A stretch of 64,000 nt of DNA from Rickettsiales bacterium UBA4311 (GCA_002394665.1 DGUL01000010.1:1-64000), one strand, 5' to 3'; counted from the stretch's first letter, positions 27,158 to 36,493 are shown. Translations and numbers: made by a program. Notes: a model not told the origin generated them from the sequence alone.

Positions 27158-27823
27158 ATGTCGTTGTTTTTAGAAAAACTTGGAGTTAAAAACATAATTT
27201 GGGACGTCGATGGAACCCTTGCGAATTTAAACCATGCATATTATTGTTTCATAAAAAATCATCCAAGATTTAAAGAGTTTTTTAAAAAATATAGATATTG
27301 CGATTTGGGTAAAGCACTTCCGGTTGAGAGGAAAAAGTATGGTGCAATGGAATTAAAAAATCATCCAATTCTTGGAGAAGAGCTTGACAAAGCTTTTTGC
27401 GAAAGCGATGAGTACTACTTTGATAGACCGCTTTACTATGGCACGGAAAAAGTTTTAAAAGAACTAAATAAACAAGGCTATAAGCAATTTATTTTGTCCG
27501 CTGGGTTTGACATTCAAAAAAAACAGAAGCTTTTAAATTTGCTCTTTAAAGATTTTCCATTTATAAAGCTTGAAATAGTAAAGCACGATTCCAGAGGTAT
27601 GCACGAAGGAAATACCAAAGAAGACAGGATTAAAGAGCTACTGCAAAAATATAATTTGTCGGCCAGCGAAACACTATTAGTTGATGATAGGCTTTATAAT
27701 ATAAAAGCTGGACTTTCCGCTGGTATAAAAGTCGTTCGTTTTAGAAGTGAATTTACAACTCCTTTGACAGAAGATTTAAAAGGTGTGATTGAAGTAGAGG
27801 ACATTAGAGAGTTTTTGAAGTAA
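27158..27823 (+). CDS. HAD-superfamily hydrolase
   Basis: Motif I IIWDVDGTLANL, with the nucleophile aspartate and second aspartate, is near the N terminus. Motif II is probably the serine of FILSAGFD, with a lysine around EIVKHDS as motif III, and motif IV is LLVDDRLYNIKAGLSAGI. The alpha-helical cap lies between motifs I and II. This is a phosphatase-like HAD protein of ~222 aa; the substrate cannot be predicted. ATG 27158 puts motif I 13 residues from the start; ATG 27143 is possible. It follows the VirB2-like/coiled-coil gene by 67 bases and may share its transcript. Confidence 0.78.
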   Translation: MSLFLEKLGVKNIIWDVDGTLANLNHAYYCFIKNHPRFKEFFKKYRYCDLGKALPVERKKYGAMELKNHPILGEELDKAFCESDEYYFDRPLYYGTEKVLKELNKQGYKQFILSAGFDIQKKQKLLNLLFKDFPFIKLEIVKHDSRGMHEGNTKEDRIKELLQKYNLSASETLLVDDRLYNIKAGLSAGIKVVRFRSEFTTPLTEDLKGVIEVEDIREFLK

Positions 27824-27873
27824 AAAAAACTTATGTTTGCATTGTAATTTGTTTTTGTTAAAATCAACTCGAT

Positions 27874-28419
27874 ATGTCTGTTATAAACGATGCAGATTTA
27901 AAGAATAAAGCGGAGCGTGAATACGATAATAGCAAAGAGTCGTTCGCGACGACGGCTATATTGGGTATTTCATCAGGTATTTTTTTAACATTTGGTATTT
28001 TTGGTTTTTCCGGTGCCTTGGATTTTTTACCTATAGCAGGAAGTTCTAATGCTGTACCTGTTTTTTGCGTCGCGTTAGCCGTCGCATCAGCATTGGGAGC
28101 CGTTTTTTGTTATTCCAATACAATTGATGAAAACAAAAAAATTAAGGAAAATATTTTCAAGAAATACAAAGAAGTTGAAGACGACAGAAATCGTGAAATA
28201 GAAAAGAAAAAGCGTATTAACAGACTGATAGACATTGACAATGTAAAAACACTGAAACAACAAAGTGTGTTGAATTTGGTAAAAGAAGTAGATCCTGATT
28301 TGGAAGGACATTTTAAAAATAAAAGAAAAGAAGAACGAAAGCAAAAGCAAGTTCTAATAGATGTTAATCAGAATCTGTCTACAGATAATGAACTTGATAA
28401 TATAAACCGAATAAATTAG
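27874..28419 (+). CDS. Unknown two-helix membrane protein with a charged tail
   Basis: The 181-aa product has a polar N terminus, two hydrophobic helices (about residues 26-50 and 60-85), and a highly charged helical C-terminal half rich in K/E/R/D that ends in an N/D-rich tail. No family is recognised. It converges on folC with stop codons overlapping by four bases (TTAG), the same geometry as three other pairs here. ATG 27874 lacks a Shine-Dalgarno sequence, as do most genes in the window. Confidence 0.55.
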   Translation: MSVINDADLKNKAEREYDNSKESFATTAILGISSGIFLTFGIFGFSGALDFLPIAGSSNAVPVFCVALAVASALGAVFCYSNTIDENKKIKENIFKKYKEVEDDRNREIEKKKRINRLIDIDNVKTLKQQSVLNLVKEVDPDLEGHFKNKRKEERKQKQVLIDVNQNLSTDNELDNINRIN

Positions 28420-29768
28420 TAATTCTGTATATTATTTTTTATATCTCTCGCAATATAAAGACTTCCAGTGCAGATTAAAAGGGTTTTTTTTTTAAAAAAT
28501 TTGCTGGTTTTTTCAATGACTTCGCCAATATTGTAAGCTATTGTTGTTTTTAGCCCTATTTTTCTACCAGCTTCTTCAATGTTTTCAGGTGGTTCAGGTA
28601 TACTCTCAAGGTTTGCTCTTGTTGCAATTAAAAGATCTACAATTGGCTTGTTGTTTTGTAAAAATTCTTTCAAAAAAACTTCATTATCCGCACCTTTTGT
28701 TCTTGCGACAGCTATGGCAATTTTATAATCTTGTTTTGTTTGCTTAAAGTCTTTTATCCAGTTTGCAAGTGCGTGAGAAGCGAGTTGATTATGTGCTCCA
28801 TCAACATAAAAAAGACTTTCTTTTGGCAATTGTTTTAATAGTATTTCATCAGTAATCTGTTGCATTCTTACAATATGAAAAGTATTTTTTATTCCTTCAT
28901 TTATAGTTTTAATAGAAACTTTATCGCATTTACAAGCTAAACAAGTAGTTATAGCACAGGCACAATTTACAAGTTGATAATCTCCTGACATATTTGGGGC
29001 TTGGAATGGAAAAAGACAATCAAATGTCTTGTTTTCATATATTGGTTGGCTTGGTTCGTCTTCGTTGAGAAAGGCTTCATAATTATCTTGATAGCTGTAA
29101 AAGTTTTCTACTTCAAATTTTTCTGCAATGTTTTTTAAAACTTGTTTTACTTCTTTGCATTGTGAAGATAAAATTACATTTTTAACACCTTTTTTTATCA
29201 AAAAACTTTTGTTATAAGCGACTTCTTCAACGGAATTTCCCAAAAATTTTTTGTGGTCTATATGTATTGGTGTAAAAACGCAAGCTATTGGTGGGTTATC
29301 ATCAAAAACATTTGTTGCATCGTTTATTGCCCCCATTCCGACCTCAATAACATTAAAATCGGCATCATTTCTGGCCATAATATCAAAAGCCGTGCAAGTC
29401 ATTGCTTCAAACATAGCCGGTTCAATAGGATTGTCTTTATGTTTCCCTTCTTCACATATAATCCTGATCTTTTCTGTTGTCATAAAAATTTCTTCGTCGC
29501 TTACTTGTTTGCCGTTTAATAAAATTCTTTCATTACATTCAAATATATGTGGCGATGTGTAAGTATTAACTTTATATCCACTCGCAAGCAGAATATTTGA
29601 AATATATAACGCAGTTGAACCTTTGCCTTTTGTTCCAGTAATGTGAATAATATTTTTCATTTTATTTTGCGGGCTGCCAAGTTGATAGAGAATTGTTTTT
29701 GTTCTTTTTATAGTATCTTTAAAATCTTTATTTGGACCTGTATAAATTGGCCAGTGTGGAATTATCAT
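28416..29768 (-). CDS. folC: Folylpolyglutamate synthase / dihydrofolate synthase
   Basis: FolC adds glutamate to dihydropteroate and/or to folates. The Mur-ligase-like ATP site IHITGTKGKGSTALYISNIL and the following YTSPHIFECNERILLNG are diagnostic. FNVIEVGMGAINDATNVFD and FTPIHIDHKKFLGNS mark the metal/ATP region, and FYVDGAHNQLASHAL begins the C-terminal domain. 450 aa fits. It is on the reverse strand, divergent from pnp with ~140 AT-rich bases between the starts. With folD this indicates an active folate cycle. Confidence 0.93.
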   Translation of the reverse strand: MIIPHWPIYTGPNKDFKDTIKRTKTILYQLGSPQNKMKNIIHITGTKGKGSTALYISNILLASGYKVNTYTSPHIFECNERILLNGKQVSDEEIFMTTEKIRIICEEGKHKDNPIEPAMFEAMTCTAFDIMARNDADFNVIEVGMGAINDATNVFDDNPPIACVFTPIHIDHKKFLGNSVEEVAYNKSFLIKKGVKNVILSSQCKEVKQVLKNIAEKFEVENFYSYQDNYEAFLNEDEPSQPIYENKTFDCLFPFQAPNMSGDYQLVNCACAITTCLACKCDKVSIKTINEGIKNTFHIVRMQQITDEILLKQLPKESLFYVDGAHNQLASHALANWIKDFKQTKQDYKIAIAVARTKGADNEVFLKEFLQNNKPIVDLLIATRANLESIPEPPENIEEAGRKIGLKTTIAYNIGEVIEKTSKFFKKKTLLICTGSLYIARDIKNNIQNY

Positions 29769-29910
29769 TTTCGGAAAAATTTTAAGTAAAAGCTAAAAAA
29801 CAAGTTTTAAATAAAACCAAATAGAAATAAATAACATAAAAGTGGTAAGAATATAAACTTGCAAATTATTTTTAATAAAAAAGATTAACTTGGATTTTAG
29901 TTATTTTTTT

Positions 29911-32481
29911 ATGTTTAAAGTTTTTACACAAGATGTTAATGTTGGAAATTCGGTTATAACATTAGAAACTGGTTATATGGCAAATCAAGCAGATGGATCT
30001 GTTTTGGCAAAATGTGGCGGAACAAGTGTTTTATGTGTTGTTTGTAGTGCAAAAGAAGATAGCCCTGATACTGATTTTTTTCCTTTAACGGTTAACTATA
30101 TTGAAAAAGCTTATGCTTGCGGGAAAATACCAGGTGGTTTCTTCAAAAGAGAAGGCAAGCAGAGTGAAAGAGAGATTTTGATTTCTCGTTTAATTGACAG
30201 ACCGATACGCCCAATTTTTGTTGATGGGTATTACAGGAATACACAAATTGTTTGCACACTTTTATCTTATGATGGAAAAAATGAGCCGGATATGGTTGCA
30301 TTAGTTGGAGCTTCAACTGCCGTTGCTCTTGCTGGACTACCTACACAGGGCATTATAAGTGGTTGTCGTATTGCTTACATCAATGGCAAGTATGTTGTAA
30401 ATCCAGCAAAAGATGAGTTGAAAAATAGCAAGCTTGATTTGGTTGTCGCAGGAACAACGAACGCAGTTTTAATGGTTGAAAGTGAGGCTAAAATCTTAAC
30501 AGAAGAGGAAATGCTTGGAGCTATTGCTTGCGGGCAGGAGGTAATAAATTCTTCGGTTGAACAAATAAAGGAATTTGTTAAAAAAGTTGGTAAAGAGCCA
30601 GCGGTTCAATTCTTTCCAAGAGAAAGAGAGGCACTTTATAAAAAGATTAAGATAATGGCAGAAAATGATGTTATTGAGGCCTTTAAAATTCAAGATAAAG
30701 CTCAAAGACATATGGCTCTTGATATTATTTATAAAGCCTTAAAAGATAGATTGCTATTTGAACAAGATTGCTGTTGTGGCGAAAGTTGTTGCTGTGGAGA
30801 TGATTGCGGAGAAGGTTGCTGTGGTGGCAAATGTGATAAAAAATGTTGCCAAGATGGCTGTAGCGAGGATTGCAATGATCGTAACGGATGTTGTAGTTGT
30901 GAAGCATTGGTCTTTCAAAATGGTGAGCCAGTTGAAATGAACGAAGTTGACATAAAGTTGATGTATGCAAGACTTGAAGAAGAAGTCGTAAGGGGGCAGA
31001 TTTTAAGAGATAAAATAAGGATAGATGGTCGTGCTTTGGATCAAGTAAGGCCAATAGATGTTAGAGTTGGAGTTTTGCCAAAAGTGCACGGTTCTGCTAT
31101 ATTTTCTCGTGGTTTGACGCAAGTGATGGCAGTTGCAACGCTAGGAACTTCACAGGATGAACAACAAAATGATAGTTTGACAGATAGTGGGACAAGCCAA
31201 AGCTTTATGTTGCACTATAATTTTCCGGGTTATTCTGCTGGCGAGGCAACCGCTCCAAAAGCCCCTGGTCGTCGTGAATTAGGGCACGGAAACTTGGCGA
31301 GAAGAGCATTAAATCCAGTTATTCCTTCAAAGGAGGAATTTCCATATACAATAAGAGTTGTAGGTGAGGTTTTGAGTTCCGACGGGTCAACGTCTCAGGC
31401 AACCGTTTGTAGCTCTTGTCTTGCATTGATGGATATGGGTGTGCCAATAAAAGCTCCTGTTGCAGGCGTTGCTATGGGATTAATAAAAGAAGGTGATACT
31501 TATGAGGTTCTAACCGATATAATGGCAGACGAAGATCATCTTGGTGATATGGACTTTAAGGTTGCTGGACCTCTTGAAGGTATTACGGCATTGCAAATGG
31601 ATATCAAAACATTCGGCATTACCATTGAAATTATGCGAGACGCATTAGCACAAGCTAAGAAAGCACGTCAACATATAATGTCAAAGATGCTTGAAGTTTT
31701 ACCGGCTCCAAGGAAAAAAATGAATTCAAATGCTCCGAAAGTTTTAACTATAAAAGTAAGTGATAATAAAGTTGCCGATATAATTGGAAAAGGTGGTGCG
31801 AACATAAGGAAAATTTGCGAGGTTTCTGGTGCAAAAGTTGATGTTGCCAATGGCGTTGTCAATATATTGGCCGACAGCGAGGAACAACTTTTTATTGCAA
31901 AAGAGATGGTTGAAGCAAGTATTGGTTATATTGAATACGGAAGGGTTTTTGACGCAGAAGTTAAGGCTGTCTTGGCGTTTGGCGCGATAGTTGATGTTGG
32001 TTTTGACAGAACTGGTTTAGTGCATATTAGCGAGCTTTCAAACGAAGGTCTTGAACCATCTGCAGTTGTTCGCGAAGGAATGAGAATTAAAGTTAAATAT
32101 GTCGGACTCGATGACAAAGGAAGATTTAAATTCTCATTACGTCAAGCAAACGAGAATAATCAAAAGGTAGTTGATAACGATGTTGGTGATTTTATTCCAG
32201 ACGGAAGTGAAAATAAGAGCAACTATGAAAATGATGATAATTTTTCCGACAGGGTTTCAATAAGTCGTTCAAAATATAAGAGTAGGAACGAAGAAAAAAA
32301 TGAAAGAAATGCTTCCCATAGAAGAGGCGGATACGATAGGAATTCTGGCAGTCGCGGAAGAGGTAACGCAAGTCGTGGTTTTGATACAAAAAAAGGTCGT
32401 GGTTTTTCTAAAAAGAAGGATAACGAAAAAAGCGGGGGGATTTTGTCAATTTTCAAAAGAAAAAAGAAAGGTAGTAAATAA
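29911..32481 (+). CDS. pnp: Polynucleotide phosphorylase with a cysteine-rich insertion
   Basis: PNPase degrades RNA 3'-5' phosphorolytically. The order is RNase PH domain 1 (residues ~10-220), all-helical linker, RNase PH domain 2 (~355-570, with catalytic DEDHLGDMDFKVAG), KH (~575-640, IIGKGGANIRKI) and S1 (~650-720, GAIVDVGFDRTGLVHISE). A basic Arg/Gly/Lys tail follows, ending FKRKKKGSK. In the linker, residues 287-330 carry 17 cysteines in 44 positions (CCCGESCCCGDDC and similar), which I do not know from other PNPases. Length from ATG 29911 is 856 aa versus ~700 usually, accounted for by this insertion and the tail. rpsO, the usual neighbour, is absent; kdsA follows. Confidence 0.95.
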   Translation: MFKVFTQDVNVGNSVITLETGYMANQADGSVLAKCGGTSVLCVVCSAKEDSPDTDFFPLTVNYIEKAYACGKIPGGFFKREGKQSEREILISRLIDRPIRPIFVDGYYRNTQIVCTLLSYDGKNEPDMVALVGASTAVALAGLPTQGIISGCRIAYINGKYVVNPAKDELKNSKLDLVVAGTTNAVLMVESEAKILTEEEMLGAIACGQEVINSSVEQIKEFVKKVGKEPAVQFFPREREALYKKIKIMAENDVIEAFKIQDKAQRHMALDIIYKALKDRLLFEQDCCCGESCCCGDDCGEGCCGGKCDKKCCQDGCSEDCNDRNGCCSCEALVFQNGEPVEMNEVDIKLMYARLEEEVVRGQILRDKIRIDGRALDQVRPIDVRVGVLPKVHGSAIFSRGLTQVMAVATLGTSQDEQQNDSLTDSGTSQSFMLHYNFPGYSAGEATAPKAPGRRELGHGNLARRALNPVIPSKEEFPYTIRVVGEVLSSDGSTSQATVCSSCLALMDMGVPIKAPVAGVAMGLIKEGDTYEVLTDIMADEDHLGDMDFKVAGPLEGITALQMDIKTFGITIEIMRDALAQAKKARQHIMSKMLEVLPAPRKKMNSNAPKVLTIKVSDNKVADIIGKGGANIRKICEVSGAKVDVANGVVNILADSEEQLFIAKEMVEASIGYIEYGRVFDAEVKAVLAFGAIVDVGFDRTGLVHISELSNEGLEPSAVVREGMRIKVKYVGLDDKGRFKFSLRQANENNQKVVDNDVGDFIPDGSENKSNYENDDNFSDRVSISRSKYKSRNEEKNERNASHRRGGYDRNSGSRGRGNASRGFDTKKGRGFSKKKDNEKSGGILSIFKRKKKGSK

Positions 32482-32495
32482 TTGTTGCTTTTCTT

Positions 32496-33323
32496 ATGTC
32501 GGAAATTATTGGTGTTGGGGATGTAAGGTTTGGCAATAGTTTGCCATTTGTTTTTATCGGTGGGCCTTGCCAAATGGAAAGCGAGATGCATGCATTGATG
32601 GTTTGCGAGTTTTTGGTAAATTTAACATCAAAGCTTGGCATTCCTTATGTTTTTAAGGCATCTTTTGATAAAGCAAACAGAACGAGCATTCATTCAAAAA
32701 GAGGAATTGGTATAAAAAAAGCAATTCCTGTTTTTGAAAAAATTAAAAAGGAGTTTGGTTGTCCTGTAATAACAGATGTGCATTTGCCAGAGCAGAGCAA
32801 TGAAATTGCAAGTGTAGTTGATATTTTACAAGTTCCAGCTTTTTTGTGTCGCCAAACAGATTTGCTTGAAAGTGTTGCGAAGACAGGAAAGGTTGTAAAT
32901 GTTAAAAAAGGGCAGTTTTTATCACCTGACGGAATGGCAAAAATTGTTGAAAAACTTGAATATTTCGGAAATAAAAATGTTATGCTTACAGAGCGTGGCA
33001 CGACTTTTGGTTATAATAATCTTGTCGTGGATATAAGGGGAATGGAAATTATGGCAAAAACAGGAAAACCAGTTATAATAGATGCTACTCATTCGGTTCA
33101 AGCTCCTGCTGGATTAGGCGATACAACAGGTGGAGACAGAAATATGGCTCCAATTATTGCACGCTCCGCGATAGCAAGCAGACCAATAGCTGGGGTTTTT
33201 TGCGAGGTTCATAATGACCCAGATAATGCTTTTAGCGACGGGCCTAATTCATTAACCTTTGATATGGCGGAGAAGCTTTTAAAACAACTTAAAGAATTAG
33301 ATGCTTTGGTTAAAAGTTTCTAG
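32496..33323 (+). CDS. kdsA: 3-deoxy-8-phosphooctulonate (KDO-8-P) synthase
   Basis: KdsA condenses PEP with arabinose 5-phosphate to give KDO-8-phosphate for the LPS inner core. Family motifs are FIGGPCQMES (PEP site), KASFDKANRTS, PVITDVHLPEQ, DILQVPAFLCRQTDL, NVKKGQFLSP, ERGTTFGYNNLVVD, DATHSVQAP and the late EVHNDPDNAFSDGPNS. Length 275 aa is normal. It follows pnp after 14 bases and precedes murB by 25, so the three may be co-transcribed. Initiation lacks a Shine-Dalgarno sequence. Confidence 0.96.
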   Translation: MSEIIGVGDVRFGNSLPFVFIGGPCQMESEMHALMVCEFLVNLTSKLGIPYVFKASFDKANRTSIHSKRGIGIKKAIPVFEKIKKEFGCPVITDVHLPEQSNEIASVVDILQVPAFLCRQTDLLESVAKTGKVVNVKKGQFLSPDGMAKIVEKLEYFGNKNVMLTERGTTFGYNNLVVDIRGMEIMAKTGKPVIIDATHSVQAPAGLGDTTGGDRNMAPIIARSAIASRPIAGVFCEVHNDPDNAFSDGPNSLTFDMAEKLLKQLKELDALVKSF

Positions 33324-33348
33324 TTTTTCGCCTTTTTGATTTCTTTGT

Positions 33349-34212
33349 GTGAAAGAGTTTTTAAATTTTCCATCGTCAAAAATAAGCTGGTTCCGTTGTG
33401 GTGGGATTTTAAAAAAGTTTTATATTGTTGAGACTTTTACTGAATTAAAAAAAGCATTAGAAAACAACACAAATGAGAAGTTTTTGACAATCGGTGCTGG
33501 TTCAAATATTCTTTTTTGCGATGATTTTGACGGAATTGTTATAAAATTAAGCGGTGAGTTTAGTGATATTAAAGTTGAGAATAATGGTATAATTGCCGGA
33601 GCAGGTGCTTTTTTAAAGCAAGTTGTCAATTTTTCTGTAAAAAGTAGTTTTGTTGGAGCGGAGTTTTTGTACACAATACCCGGTAGCGTAGGAGGTGGCG
33701 TAAAAATGAATGCTGGGTGTTTTGGCGGAGAGATTAAAGATATTTTAAAGTCTATTGATATACTTGCTGACGGAGAAATCAAAACGATTTTGAGAAAAAA
33801 TATAAATTTTGAGTATAGAAATTCGCATATTGACGATGATGTTGTTATTTTACGTGCAATTTTTGAGTTAAAAAAAGGCAATGATAACGAGATTGCGGAA
33901 AGTGAAAAAAAGATAAAAGAAATGAATGAATACAGGAAACAAAATCAGGTCGTTGGTTTTACTTGTGGTAGCACATTTGCAAATCCAATTGACAAGAATG
34001 GGAAAAAATTGAGTGCTTGGAAGCTAATTGATGAAGTTGGGCTTCGTGGTTTTGAAATTGGAGGTGCGAAGTTTAGCGAAAAACATTGTAATTTTATAGT
34101 GAACTATGACAATGCAACGGCAAAAGATATTGTTAAACTGATTGAGTTGGCAAAAAAAAGAGTTTTTGAAAAATTTGATATTGAATTAAAATTAGAGGTT
34201 AAAATCATTTAA
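33349..34212 (+). CDS. murB: UDP-N-acetylenolpyruvoylglucosamine reductase
   Basis: MurB reduces enolpyruvyl-UDP-GlcNAc to UDP-MurNAc with FAD and NADPH. Visible motifs are SWFRCGG near the N terminus, the FAD-binding LTIGAGSNILF, IPGSVGGGVKMNAGCFGGEI, and the active-site GFTCGSTFANP with the proton-donating serine. Then SAWKLIDEVGLRGFEIGGAKFSEKHCNFIVN closes the substrate domain. 287 aa with a GTG start. Its last 21 bases overlap the tail of an antisense lipoprotein gene. Confidence 0.94.
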   Translation: MKEFLNFPSSKISWFRCGGILKKFYIVETFTELKKALENNTNEKFLTIGAGSNILFCDDFDGIVIKLSGEFSDIKVENNGIIAGAGAFLKQVVNFSVKSSFVGAEFLYTIPGSVGGGVKMNAGCFGGEIKDILKSIDILADGEIKTILRKNINFEYRNSHIDDDVVILRAIFELKKGNDNEIAESEKKIKEMNEYRKQNQVVGFTCGSTFANPIDKNGKKLSAWKLIDEVGLRGFEIGGAKFSEKHCNFIVNYDNATAKDIVKLIELAKKRVFEKFDIELKLEVKII

Positions 34213-34353
34213 CTCTGCTTGCCCGTTAGGTTGATAATTTTGCTGTTTTTCTACATTTTTCTTCTCTACTGATTTATAAAGACGACCATATTTTCCACAA
34301 GCAAATAATGATAATTGCAAAACAAGAAATAGACAGATTTTGAAAAACGTCAT
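34192..34353 (-). CDS. LptM-like small lipoprotein
   Basis: A 53-codon reverse-strand ORF starts with ATG at 34353. It encodes a hydrophobic signal sequence (MTFFKICLFLVLQLSLFAC) with a lipobox cysteine followed by GKYGRLYKS. The CGxxGxLY pattern immediately after the lipobox is the hallmark of the short LptM (YifL) lipoproteins that assist LptD maturation in E. coli. The rest is a polar K/Q/N tail. It overlaps the 3' end of murB by 21 bases and diverges from the pseudopilin gene. LspA and LPS enzymes in the window provide context. The assignment rests on a short motif. Confidence 0.6.
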   Translation of the reverse strand: MTFFKICLFLVLQLSLFACGKYGRLYKSVEKKNVEKQQNYQPNGQAELNDFNL

Positions 34354-34391
34354 TGTTTGCTTTTTATAAAATGTTTTTTACTTGCAAGTAT

Positions 34392-35339
34392 ATGTTGAAG
34401 TTGCGAGCTTCTTTTACTTTAATTGAGCTTTCTTTGGTTTTGGTAGTTATGGCTCTGCTGACGTCGTTGATGCTTTCCGGAAAACATTTAATTTCTGTTT
34501 CACGAGCTAATGCAGTAATTCAAGAAATATCAACTTATCGTCAAGCTATCAATAATTTTTACAGCAGTTCACTTTATACAAATTCTTTGCCCGGTGATTA
34601 TGTTGATGCTCGTGCTACGTTTGCTCCTTCGGATTACACAAGTGCAACAATAACAACTTCTGTGTTAGCGACTGCATTTCAAAGCGGAAAGTCTAAACAA
34701 ATACCTCTTGATGGGGATGCGGATGGGGCTGTTTCTGCAACTATCAAGGGTTATAATAACGAAAATTCTTTATATTATTCAGAGGTTTTCGGTGTTTGGT
34801 CGCATTTAGGTCATGCACATATGATAGACAGAAATTATTCAAATGCTTGTTACAATATAGCAAGCAACGATATCGGTGATTGTGTTCTTGTTGGTTATAA
34901 TTTACCAAAAATTACAAATGGCGTGCAAAATGGTACTTATATTTTCTACAAACCGACCAATACAAACGCTTTTGATAGGGCATTGCTTGGAATTTTAAGC
35001 GGATATTTTGATTATGAAAGTCATATATTAGTTATGGTAAATACAACGAAGAAAAGAATTTTGGGTGCGAGTTCTGATATTAGCAATTATGTTCTTGGCG
35101 GTGGAGGTGGTCTTTCAGCCGACTTAATGAGGCGAGTTGATATAAAAATAGACGATGGTTTGCCGTTAACTGGGAAAGTTTTTGGTTTGAATGGTAGTGA
35201 GACAAATGGAAAATGTTCAAATTATTCTGGAAATACTAATGCCAGCTTTTCTTCAAGCACGTCAAGAGATAAAATTGTCTATAAAGAAAGTGAAAATGAA
35301 AATTGCATTGGAATAATCGTATTTAATGAGTTTGCATAA
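34392..35339 (+). CDS. Type IV pilin-like (pseudopilin) protein
   Basis: From ATG 34392 the N terminus is MLKLRAS followed by FTLIELSLVLVVMALL, the prepilin peptidase/N-methylation signature with Glu at +5. The residue before the cleavage site is serine rather than the usual glycine. The remaining ~300 residues form a globular domain with an LPGD motif, DGDADG (possible calcium-type loop), EVFGVWSHLGHAHMID and four cysteines. This resembles single pseudopilins found in Rickettsia-like and other alphaproteobacteria. No other pilus gene is in the window. It is followed after 5 bases by the MBL-fold gene. Confidence 0.82.
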   Translation: MLKLRASFTLIELSLVLVVMALLTSLMLSGKHLISVSRANAVIQEISTYRQAINNFYSSSLYTNSLPGDYVDARATFAPSDYTSATITTSVLATAFQSGKSKQIPLDGDADGAVSATIKGYNNENSLYYSEVFGVWSHLGHAHMIDRNYSNACYNIASNDIGDCVLVGYNLPKITNGVQNGTYIFYKPTNTNAFDRALLGILSGYFDYESHILVMVNTTKKRILGASSDISNYVLGGGGGLSADLMRRVDIKIDDGLPLTGKVFGLNGSETNGKCSNYSGNTNASFSSSTSRDKIVYKESENENCIGIIVFNEFA

Positions 35340-35344
35340 GGTTT

Positions 35345-36481
35345 ATGTTTGCATCTTTTTTAGTGTATAAAAAAATCATTATTTTTTTTGTTCTTTTTGT
35401 TTTTGTTGCCTGCGTTTTGAGGTTAAAAAGTGAAATAGGATATTTAAATGACAAAACAGATATAAAACAATATGAAAATAAAGAATATCTTGGAATAAAA
35501 TATTGCTACGATGGTGTTTTTCATAATATTTTCAATCCTATTATGGATTTCAAAATTGCGAGCAAAAAGGAAGATAATAGCAAAGAATTCAATTTTTTCA
35601 AAATGTTATTGAAGAGATGTAAGAAGCCGGAAAGCGGTGCGATAGAAGTTAAAAACTTAAAAAAGGAGGATTTTGAAGAAAAGCCAACGAATGATGCCGT
35701 CTATTGGCTCGGTCATTCGTCTTTGATTTTGGAATTAAACGGCAAAAGAGTGATTGTTGATCCTATTTTTGACAATGCGTCTCCGCTTCCAATTATGTTT
35801 TCTCGCTGGCATAAAAGCCCTATAAAACGTAAAGATTTGCCAAAAATTGATTATGTTTTAATCACGCACAATCATTACGACCATCTGGAAAGGAAAACGG
35901 CTCAATTTTTGAAAAAATCACATTTTATTGTTCCGCTTGGTGTGAAAAAAACTTTAATCAGTTGGGGTGTCAAGGAAGAGAATATCGCAGAACTTGGTTG
36001 GGGAGAGAACTTCGTGGATGAAAAGATTGTTTTTAATGCCGAACCAGCGATGCATTTTACGCAGAGATTTTTGACAGATGCAAATAAAACGTTATGGAAT
36101 TCATATGTAGTTCAATCAAAAAATAGTAATAAAATTAAAGCGATTGATAAACAAATATTTATTGCCGGCGATGGTGGTTTTGGTGAGCATTCAAAAATTA
36201 TTGCCGATAAATACAAGAAAAATGGCAAGTTTGATTTGATTGCCGTTGAAATTGACGCTTGGAATGTTCGTTGGCCTTTTGTGCATATGTTTCCACGTGA
36301 AAATGTTGAAATGATAAAAATTTTTGAACCAAAGCGTTTCCTTCCGGTTCATTATGGCGTTTTCCCGCTTGGAATGCACGAATACGGATTATCATTAGAG
36401 TTTTTACTGCAACTTGCAGAAGAAAACAAAGTTAGAGATTTTGTTTTAACTCCTGCTATGGGTGAAAAGATATTGTTGTAA
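35345..36481 (+). CDS. Membrane-anchored MBL-fold metallohydrolase (NAPE-PLD/UlaG-like)
   Basis: An N-terminal membrane helix or uncleaved signal (residues ~8-26) precedes a metallo-beta-lactamase fold from about residue 120: YWLGHSSLILEL, VDPIF, the metal site THNHYDHL (HxHxDH), an AMHFT histidine, GDGGFGEH with the bridging aspartate, and a late LPVHYGVFPLG histidine. The arrangement is that of bacterial proteins related to N-acylphosphatidylethanolamine phospholipase D. The likely compartment is the periplasmic face of the membrane. Substrate is unknown; a phospholipid is plausible by homology. Confidence 0.82.
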   Translation: MFASFLVYKKIIIFFVLFVFVACVLRLKSEIGYLNDKTDIKQYENKEYLGIKYCYDGVFHNIFNPIMDFKIASKKEDNSKEFNFFKMLLKRCKKPESGAIEVKNLKKEDFEEKPTNDAVYWLGHSSLILELNGKRVIVDPIFDNASPLPIMFSRWHKSPIKRKDLPKIDYVLITHNHYDHLERKTAQFLKKSHFIVPLGVKKTLISWGVKEENIAELGWGENFVDEKIVFNAEPAMHFTQRFLTDANKTLWNSYVVQSKNSNKIKAIDKQIFIAGDGGFGEHSKIIADKYKKNGKFDLIAVEIDAWNVRWPFVHMFPRENVEMIKIFEPKRFLPVHYGVFPLGMHEYGLSLEFLLQLAEENKVRDFVLTPAMGEKILL

Positions 36482-36493
36482 TATCGTGGTTTA

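Noticed and set aside
30758..30940. Alternative-frame ORF across the PNPase Cys-rich region
   Set aside because: The frame of Pnp continues unbroken into the catalytic second half, so the Cys-rich segment is in the true frame and the overlapping frame is a shadow.
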